The notes beneath the pieces are model-generated. The model did no database searches and was not told where the DNA came from. It saw nothing but the letters and a program-made list of their open reading frames with translations. From Micromonospora polyrhachis (GTDB lineage: Bacteria; Actinomycetota; Actinomycetes; Mycobacteriales; Micromonosporaceae): a DNA stretch of 64,000 bases. Below are positions 58,675 to 64,000 of the stretch, one piece after another (position 1 is the first letter of the stretch; every line of letters starts with the position of its first letter). Position numbers and translations under genes: made by a program. The DNA is taken from positions 1,736,001 to 1,800,000 of the forward strand of contig NZ_JACHJW010000001.1 of NCBI RefSeq assembly GCF_014203835.1. The letters are read 5' to 3'.

Positions 58675-59433
58675 CTACAGGTGTTGTAGAACCTGATCGG
58701 ATGCGTCCAGGGCGCTCGCGATGATGGCTTCCCCCAGTTCGGCGGAGGCCAGTTGCGGGTTACCGCCACTGATGCCGAAACTGGAGATGCGGTCATCGTC
58801 AGAACTCCACGGCCACGTGGTGCCGCGGTCGAGGACGAGTCGCTGGATCTCGTGGCGGTGGGCTGGGTCGACGACGAACGTCTCCGGTAGTCGGTTCAGG
58901 TGTACGTCGCTGGGGGCGAGGGTCAGCATTATGCTGGTTTCTTCCACACCCGCGTGGATCTCCGGCAGTTCCGACGTCGCATGTACGGTCGAGAGTGAGC
59001 TGGGGTGGATGATGCAGACCTGCACATGATGCGTGGCCTGCAGTTCGTAGCTAACTGCCTCGAGGATGCCGCGATTGCCGCCATGCCCGTTGACGATGAG
59101 AAGCCGTCGGGCAGGGGTGGTCCGCGCGAACTCGCCGACAATGGCATTGAGCAGGGTGGTAAGTACGCCGACCTTTAGGGAGACCGTGCCGAGGGCCCAG
59201 GAGTGCTCCAGGGACAGGCCATACGGCAGCGCCGGCAGCGCCCAGAGGTCGTGTGGGTCGCCGTAGCGCTCAATGAGCCGGTTGGTGAACTGCGCGGCGA
59301 TGACGGTGTCGGTGTGCAGGGGCAGGTGCGGGCCGTGCTGTTCATATGAGCCGATGGGCAGGCACAGGACCGATCGCTCGGTTAGGTGCGTGGCGATCTC
59401 CGGTGCCGGGAGCGATCCGTACCAACGGTTCAT
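58675..59433 (-). CDS. Creatininase-family amidohydrolase
   Basis: 252 residues. Metal ligands of the family: PIGSYEQHGPHLPLHTDTVI (Glu, His, Asp), LLIVNGHGGNRGIL (His) and EIHAGVEETSIML (Glu). Family members hydrolyse cyclic or linear amides: creatinine, 2-amino-5-formylamino-6-ribosylaminopyrimidinone (ArfB) or mycofactocin precursor peptide (MftE). No mycofactocin or F420 gene is nearby, so the substrate is open. Its start overlaps the methyltransferase stop (ATGA). Confidence 0.88.
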   Translation of the reverse strand: MNRWYGSLPAPEIATHLTERSVLCLPIGSYEQHGPHLPLHTDTVIAAQFTNRLIERYGDPHDLWALPALPYGLSLEHSWALGTVSLKVGVLTTLLNAIVGEFARTTPARRLLIVNGHGGNRGILEAVSYELQATHHVQVCIIHPSSLSTVHATSELPEIHAGVEETSIMLTLAPSDVHLNRLPETFVVDPAHRHEIQRLVLDRGTTWPWSSDDDRISSFGISGGNPQLASAELGEAIIASALDASDQVLQHL

Positions 59434-60227
59434 GCCCGTTCTCGCCGGCCGATGCGGATGAGAAACTCGTTGTCCTCGGCGAAGGTGTCGGTATCGCTGT
59501 ATTGGGCAAGGGTGGCACGGACAGCGCTGTCGAACTCGCCGAGTCGGTCGCCGAACAGTTGCGGCGCGGCGAACGAGGTGGAGTGCAGGTATCCAAGGAT
59601 GCTGTCGGCGGTCCAGGTCCGGTTGACGGGCACAGTGTGCTCCTCGACCTGGCTGAACGGCGACTCATGCATGATCTCGCTGTATGGGCGGTTGTGATGC
59701 TGGAACGTGCGTTCGCCAGCGCGACGCTGCTCGCCGAGGAAATCTTGGATGACCGTGCGGATTGCGGCCTTCCAGTCGCTGGTAGCGGTCCAGAAACTGT
59801 TGTCGCCGAAGATCGCGACCGCGCCGTCCGGGCTGACCTGTGCGTCCAATCGGATCAGGATCGCGGCTTGGTCGAGCCAGTGGAATGCTCGGCAGATCGT
59901 CACCAGTTCGGCCTGCCAGCCCGCCGGTGGCGTGAACTCCTCCGCCGTGACCTCCTGCAGCCGTAGCTGAGCGTCGGCGGGTAGCTGCGGGCGGAGCGCA
60001 TCTTCGGCAGCGGCGAGCATGTCTGGATCGTTGTCGATGGCGATGATGTCATCGAAACGGCCAAGCAGAGCCTCCACCACGAGGCCGGTGCCGGTGCCTA
60101 CGTCGAGCAGGCGTCGCGGCGCACCGGTAGGGACCGCGGTATCCAACACGTCGGCCACGGTCGCCGGGATGCCGGGCCGGTACTGCCGGTAGAAGCCGAC
60201 GGTTCCGTGAAACAGACTCATGATCAT
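59430..60227 (-). CDS. Class I SAM-dependent methyltransferase
   Basis: 265 residues from ATG 60227, which overlaps the HAD stop (ATGA). Motif I RRLLDVGTGTGLVVEALLG, acidic loop IIAIDNDPDMLAAAEDALRP, motif IV WQAELVTICRAFHWLDQAAI (the FHW signature of the UbiE/methyltransferase-11 group), then SPDGAVAIFGDNSFW. Opens with MSLFHGTVGFYRQYRPGIP, common in small-molecule methyltransferases. Probably an O- or N-methylation step on the pathway product. Confidence 0.88.
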   Translation of the reverse strand: MIMSLFHGTVGFYRQYRPGIPATVADVLDTAVPTGAPRRLLDVGTGTGLVVEALLGRFDDIIAIDNDPDMLAAAEDALRPQLPADAQLRLQEVTAEEFTPPAGWQAELVTICRAFHWLDQAAILIRLDAQVSPDGAVAIFGDNSFWTATSDWKAAIRTVIQDFLGEQRRAGERTFQHHNRPYSEIMHESPFSQVEEHTVPVNRTWTADSILGYLHSTSFAAPQLFGDRLGEFDSAVRATLAQYSDTDTFAEDNEFLIRIGRRERA

Positions 60228-60874
60228 CTCCGTGTAGCGAGTTCAGTGATGTGCTGGCTGGCGGCGCTGAGATCAGCGGCCACGAGCAGGCCAACGTCGT
60301 CGAGCCGTTCGGGCTGAGGTACTGGTCGTCCGTTCGATACCCAGATGACGATCACCCCGGCAGTTCGGGCACCGATGACGTCGCAATCCCAGTCGTCGCC
60401 GATGTGCACCATATTCGCCGGGCTGCTTCGGCACTCGGTGGCCACGCAATGGAAAGCGGCTGGATCGGGTTTGGCGTAGCCGGTCCGACAGGAGGGGAAG
60501 TAGTCGATCACCCATGGAGACAGCAGGTTCCGCAAACGGTCAGTATCGGCCTCCAGGCAGCTCGCATTCGACAACGTGACGATGGTGGCGTGCCGACTCA
60601 TAGTCCGCAGCGCCGCAACTGTCCCTGGCAAGAGCTGTGCCGGCGGCGACTCGATGGGTGTCGGGAACGCGCTTACGGGGATCTGCAGCGCATCGCAGAC
60701 CTCCGCAATGACTGCAGAATCAATCGAGGCTCGGGTGTACAGCTGCTGGCGGATGACCGAGCGCGCGTCGGCGGGCCTGAGCGGCGAAGCCTTCGCCAAG
60801 ATCGTGGCCACTGTAGGTCCTTCGAACTGGCAAAGGGTCCCCCCGACATCAATGCTTAGCAGTAGCCGTTTCAC
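60224..60874 (-). CDS. HAD-superfamily hydrolase with altered motif I
   Basis: 216 residues. Motif I is LLSIDVGGTLCQFEG: the nucleophile Asp is present but the second Asp of DxD is Gly. Motif II TIVTLSNAS (Thr/Ser), motif III TGYAKPDPAAF (Lys) and motif IV HIGDDWDCDVIGA are intact; the cap has KASPLRPADARSVIRQQLY. Loss of the general acid/base Asp is seen in HAD enzymes that are not simple phosphatases (for example phosphonatases, with Ala there), so the reaction is uncertain. Coupled by overlaps to genes on both sides. Confidence 0.82.
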   Translation of the reverse strand: MKRLLLSIDVGGTLCQFEGPTVATILAKASPLRPADARSVIRQQLYTRASIDSAVIAEVCDALQIPVSAFPTPIESPPAQLLPGTVAALRTMSRHATIVTLSNASCLEADTDRLRNLLSPWVIDYFPSCRTGYAKPDPAAFHCVATECRSSPANMVHIGDDWDCDVIGARTAGVIVIWVSNGRPVPQPERLDDVGLLVAADLSAASQHITELATRR

Positions 60875-61314
60875 GAGACACTATCCACTGCTGGCAGGGC
60901 AGTGACAATCGCGTCGATTCTGGCCTGCCGGATCGCCGGAGTGCTTGCCTCGGCGAGGAATGTGAGCGCGTAGCGGCGCTCGGCCTCGTCTAGGACGGTT
61001 AGGTTACGGCGCGCGACATGGACTGCGGCCACCAGGTCGTCGGGTATCGACCGGGTGCGCCAGCCGTGCGGTAGGTGCAGGATGCCGGCCCATGATCCGG
61101 CGGGAGGTGCGTGCGATGGGTCGAGCAGGCGCAGGACGGTGACGTCGTCGAAGCTCAAGATCTGTACCTGTACCGGCGGAGAGTCGGGGAGTTGGAGCTG
61201 GCCTGTCAGGAAGGTGTCGTGTCCGTCGAGTCGTTCGGACAGCACGAGCAAGGTGCCGTTCGAGTCTGCTGCGACGGTCCCGGTGATGGGCAGGCGCTGA
61301 ATGGTTTCGGGCAT
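60871..61314 (-). CDS. Small protein, possibly YdeI/DUF1905-like (147 aa)
   Basis: ATG 61314 overlaps the enolase-like stop (TAATG) and fixes the start. The N-terminal half is a small beta barrel by pattern (ITGTVAADSNGTLLVLSERL, FLTGQLQLP, VQVQILSFDDVTVLRLLDP). The C-terminal helix LDEAERRYALTFLAEASTPA, IRQARIDAIVTAL resembles the end of YdeI/OmpD-associated proteins. The family link is weak. No catalytic residues are evident; it may be an accessory or substrate-binding protein. Confidence 0.7.
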   Translation of the reverse strand: MPETIQRLPITGTVAADSNGTLLVLSERLDGHDTFLTGQLQLPDSPPVQVQILSFDDVTVLRLLDPSHAPPAGSWAGILHLPHGWRTRSIPDDLVAAVHVARRNLTVLDEAERRYALTFLAEASTPAIRQARIDAIVTALPAVDSVS

Positions 61315-62351
61315 TAGCAGCTCCTCGGCGTGGCACCCAAGCCTGGAGACCTGGGAACGGTGATCGCTCCGTGTGAGGGCAGCCAAGGCTGTGCATACCT
61401 TTGCTGCCGAACCGGTTCCCACTGCAACCGGTATTCGACTGCGGCGATCGCATCCGGATAGGCAGCGGCGAGGTGAACGGCCGGAACAAAAGAGCGGCCG
61501 TGCGGGTAGACCAGCACGCCGAGCGTTTGTGCCGCAGTCACCAGGTCGACCGCGCGTGTGAGTCCGCCGCACGCCACCACGTCAAGTGTGAACGCCTGTA
61601 GCTTGAGTCGGAGAATCGCCGCGGCGTCGGCATGCAAGAGAAGCCGTTCGCCGAGGGCCAACGGCATGCTCATCGCCAATGCCTCATACGTTTTAACGTC
61701 ACATTGTGGTAGTGGGTCCTCCAGCCAGCGCACCGAAGCCGGGTCCAGCTCATCGAGGAACAGGAAGGCGAATTCGGGATCCCAAGTGAAGACGGCGTCG
61801 AATGCAGCTTTCTGCCTGAGCGCTGCCTCCATGGCCCGTACCGCCGCAGCAAGCTGGGCGGCCTCCGCCGTGCGGTCATCGGTTGCTGGATTCTTGCGCA
61901 GTCCCCATTTCGTAAAATGCCATCCGTCGCGTTTGACGCGCTCGACAGCCGCGACGGGTATGCCATTTGTTACGTCGAGGCTCAGCCATGAGGCGTAGAG
62001 CGGCACCCGCCGCTGCGGCGTCGCTCCAAGCAGGTCAGCTACGGGCACTTGGGCAAGTTGGCTATGTAGGTCCCAAGCGGCGCAATCCACTGCACCGACG
62101 GCCCACGACGCCACCACGCTGGTGTCTGCCCGGATTGCCCTACACAGGGCCGCATGAAGTCTCTGGTGGTCGTTCACCGGCTCGCCGAGTGCTGGTTGTG
62201 TAAGGACAGCCTCCACGTACCGTCCAATCTCCGCCGTCACCGGCCCGTACCAGCCGATCGTCCCGGCCGCATAGAGGGCAACGAACGTGGCGTCCTCGCT
62301 CGAGCCGGCTTTGGTGGTAACGACGCGGATCGCCTCAATCCTGGCTGCCAT
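61314..62351 (-). CDS. Enolase-superfamily (mandelate racemase/muconate lactonizing-like) enzyme
   Basis: 345 residues from ATG 62351, overlapping the preceding stop (TGATG). N-terminal capping domain MAARIEAIRVVTTKAGSS, HQRLHAALCRAIRADTS. TIM-barrel active site: catalytic Lys region GWHFTKWGLRKNP, metal ligands Asp in FDAVFTWDPEF, Glu in VRWLEDPLPQCD and Glu in MPLALGERLLL, and a His in GVLVYPHGRSFVPAVH. The superfamily abstracts a proton alpha to a carboxylate (dehydration, racemisation, cycloisomerisation), so the pathway includes an acid such as a sugar acid. Next to a phosphoketolase-like enzyme this suggests sugar-acid chemistry (inference). Confidence 0.85.
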   Translation of the reverse strand: MAARIEAIRVVTTKAGSSEDATFVALYAAGTIGWYGPVTAEIGRYVEAVLTQPALGEPVNDHQRLHAALCRAIRADTSVVASWAVGAVDCAAWDLHSQLAQVPVADLLGATPQRRVPLYASWLSLDVTNGIPVAAVERVKRDGWHFTKWGLRKNPATDDRTAEAAQLAAAVRAMEAALRQKAAFDAVFTWDPEFAFLFLDELDPASVRWLEDPLPQCDVKTYEALAMSMPLALGERLLLHADAAAILRLKLQAFTLDVVACGGLTRAVDLVTAAQTLGVLVYPHGRSFVPAVHLAAAYPDAIAAVEYRLQWEPVRQQRYAQPWLPSHGAITVPRSPGLGATPRSC

Positions 62352-64000
62352 CAGCGCTTCCGCTTGGCTAGCAGTGCCTCGGCTGCCGAGGTAACGCCAG
62401 CGACATCGAACCCGGCGTGCGCCGCCAACCTTTCCTGTGACATCGGGAACGACGGCTCGGCCCAGCCGATTACGTCGACGTCGCGGTGCAGCCGACCACC
62501 GAGCAGCCCCCAGATCGCGGCCGGGTGCCCGAGCGTCACGATGAGCACGGCGGCGTGAGTTCCGATGTAGTGATGCAGGTCCGGGTCTGTAAGCGCCGTC
62601 AGGTCGTGGACGTTGACCACCCGGATCCGACAGCCAGAGTGGCTGCGGATCCTCACAACGGCGTCCGTAACCACTGCTGCGGCGAGGTCGCCGGCGCACA
62701 CCAGCGTCAGGTCTGGCTCGCCTGGGTCGCTCAGGTGGCGCCAGACCGCCAAGCCGCAGTGACGCTCCTCATCGACCGTCTCCCCGGGGTAGGTCGCGGT
62801 GGTGTGCTTGCCCGCGACGATGACGTTGACGCGTCCCATTGACCGCAATGCATCGTCGAGCGCGACAGCGACCCGGTCTGAGTCGGCGGGCGTGAAGACG
62901 TGCACGGCCGTGTCGCCCGTCCCTAGCAGCGCGGTGATCAGTGAAGGGTCTCCGTGGCTGTACACGTTGTGCCAGCCATACGAGGTCAAGAGCAAGTTGA
63001 TGCTCGGCAATGAATGCTTGATGAGCCGCCGTTGCTTGAGCTGTCCGATCAGTCCGGTCAGCAACAGCGGCGCGAATGCCTCGTACGAGATAATCAGGCC
63101 GCGATGGCCTGTCGCTGTCCACCCGGCAACCCAGCCGAGGAGGACTTCCTCAGCAAGTACCTCATGTGCCCAAGCTTCGCCCTGCAGGTCGCCGAGGCGG
63201 TTCGACCGCAGTTCATCCGGGCTAAAGACCTTGATGTCGCCGGTTGCGGCATGCGCCCGCAGCACTGCGGTCACTTCCGTTGCGAAACCCCGCCCCGTTG
63301 CCGCTACTGGCGGGGGCATCGGCGGAGCATCCAATAGCGCGCTGCCAACGTCAATGGCGTCCAGCGCAGACGCGAGCGCACCAACGGGCTGCGCGTCGGC
63401 GTCGAACAGTTCACTGGGCCGGTAGGACGACAGCCAGGCACGCAGCGCCGCCAGTTGACACGGATCACCGGCCGGCTCTGTGAGCGGTGTCTTGTGCGCC
63501 CCAATGGGGCCGGACCAGCCCTTCACGCACCGTAGGAACACCACCCGATGTGCTCTGCGGGCGGTTGCCTCGACGCCGGCCACGAGGACACGGTGGAACT
63601 CGGCATGCTCGCCTAACCCGCCGTCTGTCCCAACTTCGACGACGACCGGCTCCCAGCCCAGACCCCGTGCGTAAGCGCTCACCTCCTCGTCGCTCATGCC
63701 ACCCAGCAGCGACGGGCCGCCCATTCGATGACCGTTGAGATGCACGACCGGCAGCACCATGGTGTCGGCTAGCACGCGCCGGGCCAGCCAGGAGGCCGCC
63801 GTGGCAGGAGTCTCGCATTCGCCGTCACCGATGATCGGCACGACGACCCGGTTCGGGGAGTCCAGCGCCATGCCCTGGGCAAAGGCGAACGCGCCGCCGA
63901 GCCACCCGCCCATGTAGGCACCGGCTGGCAACTCGGGATGAACCTCCGAGCCGAGCGCGTCCCCGTCCGGAAACGCCGCAGCCAGTGCTGCCAGCCCATC
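62351..64000 (-). CDS. Phosphoketolase-family (XFP-like) TPP enzyme, 5' end outside window
   Basis: The frame is open to the right edge; 549 residues are visible. TPP/Mg motif VVPIIGDGECETPATAASWL, then VLPVVHLNGHRMGGPSLLGG and YARGLGWEPVVVE match the first domain of xylulose-5-P phosphoketolases. Later parts: VKGWSGPIGAHKTPLTEPAG (FCxKGWTxPxxxxG-like), FSPDELRSNRLGDL, VLLGWVAGWTATGHRGLIIS, YEAFAPLL, and VAGKHTTATYPGETVDEERH. By comparison about 130 residues are missing 5', giving an estimated 680, shorter than classical enzymes near 800. It could cleave a ketose phosphate or a modified sugar. First visible gene of the leftward operon. Confidence 0.85.
   Translation of the reverse strand, partial: DGLAALAAAFPDGDALGSEVHPELPAGAYMGGWLGGAFAFAQGMALDSPNRVVVPIIGDGECETPATAASWLARRVLADTMVLPVVHLNGHRMGGPSLLGGMSDEEVSAYARGLGWEPVVVEVGTDGGLGEHAEFHRVLVAGVEATARRAHRVVFLRCVKGWSGPIGAHKTPLTEPAGDPCQLAALRAWLSSYRPSELFDADAQPVGALASALDAIDVGSALLDAPPMPPPVAATGRGFATEVTAVLRAHAATGDIKVFSPDELRSNRLGDLQGEAWAHEVLAEEVLLGWVAGWTATGHRGLIISYEAFAPLLLTGLIGQLKQRRLIKHSLPSINLLLTSYGWHNVYSHGDPSLITALLGTGDTAVHVFTPADSDRVAVALDDALRSMGRVNVIVAGKHTTATYPGETVDEERHCGLAVWRHLSDPGEPDLTLVCAGDLAAAVVTDAVVRIRSHSGCRIRVVNVHDLTALTDPDLHHYIGTHAAVLIVTLGHPAAIWGLLGGRLHRDVDVIGWAEPSFPMSQERLAAHAGFDVAGVTSAAEALLAKRKR

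Noticed and set aside
1-64000. CRISPR arrays, rRNA genes, riboswitches
   Set aside because: No regularly spaced repeats, no rRNA-like stretches and no recognisable riboswitch cores were seen when reading the window.

Overview
The window is high-GC DNA with strong G/C preference at third codon positions, GTG/TTG starts and many ATGA or TGATG gene overlaps. An AfsR/SARP-type regulator, large secreted RHS and FG-GAP proteins, and an actinobacterial integrative-element module (integrase, excisionase, DUF2637, replication-relaxation) all point to a filamentous actinomycete. A Micromonosporaceae or Streptomyces relative is my inference; no rRNA or core marker is present to settle it.

Layout. 1-2.9 kb: end of a membrane protein, a complete IS982-type element, then relics of xylan-degradation genes (CE1 esterase, GH43 xylosidase). 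2.9-8.6 kb: a forward, mostly overlapping gene set with a thymidylate-synthase-like protein lacking the catalytic Cys, two unknowns, a small cupin, GTP cyclohydrolase I, a two-subunit TPP-dependent decarboxylase, a type I phosphoribosyltransferase and a NUDIX hydrolase. This combination looks like an undescribed nucleotide- or pterin-derived pathway. 8.9-11 kb: a DHA2-type exporter divergent from its probable MarR regulator. 11-21.6 kb: a secreted FG-GAP/ricin-B protein convergent with a 2130-residue RHS polymorphic toxin and its small putative immunity gene. 21.7-24.7 kb: AfsR-like regulator. 24.8-29 kb: a decaying stretch with an IS630 relic, TadB/TadC relics, a Clp-N/UVR protein, a frameshifted zinc-finger integrase and an ArsR gene.

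At 29.1 kb a 42-bp 3' fragment of tRNA-Lys(CTT) with the native tRNA terminator on its left marks the edge of an integrated element that runs rightwards. Its first cargo (29.5-44.7 kb) is a six-gene phage-defence operon matching MADS (methylation-associated defence system): HTH protein, HSDR_N-fused N6-adenine methylase, S subunit, NERD/tandem-kinase/P-loop protein, MAD7-like protein and a very large HerA-type ATPase. The MAD3 and MAD4 genes of the eight-gene form are missing between the methylase and the S subunit. An integrase/excisionase/DUF2637/replication-relaxation block with inverted repeats follows (45-49 kb).

50-64 kb is a long leftward accessory gene set. Its right half (57.1-64 kb) is intact and translationally coupled: phosphoketolase-like enzyme (cut by the window edge), enolase-superfamily enzyme, small unknown, HAD protein, SAM methyltransferase, creatininase-like amidohydrolase, Fe/2-oxoglutarate dioxygenase and a divergent YrdC protein. 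The middle has a P-loop kinase, two APH-fold kinases around a histidine phosphatase, and an HTH/P-loop regulator. These are interspersed with frameshifted or truncated genes (glycosyltransferase, methyltransferases, guanylate-kinase-like, DapA-like aldolase) and an IS30 relic. This looks like a second unassigned small-molecule pathway that is partly decayed.
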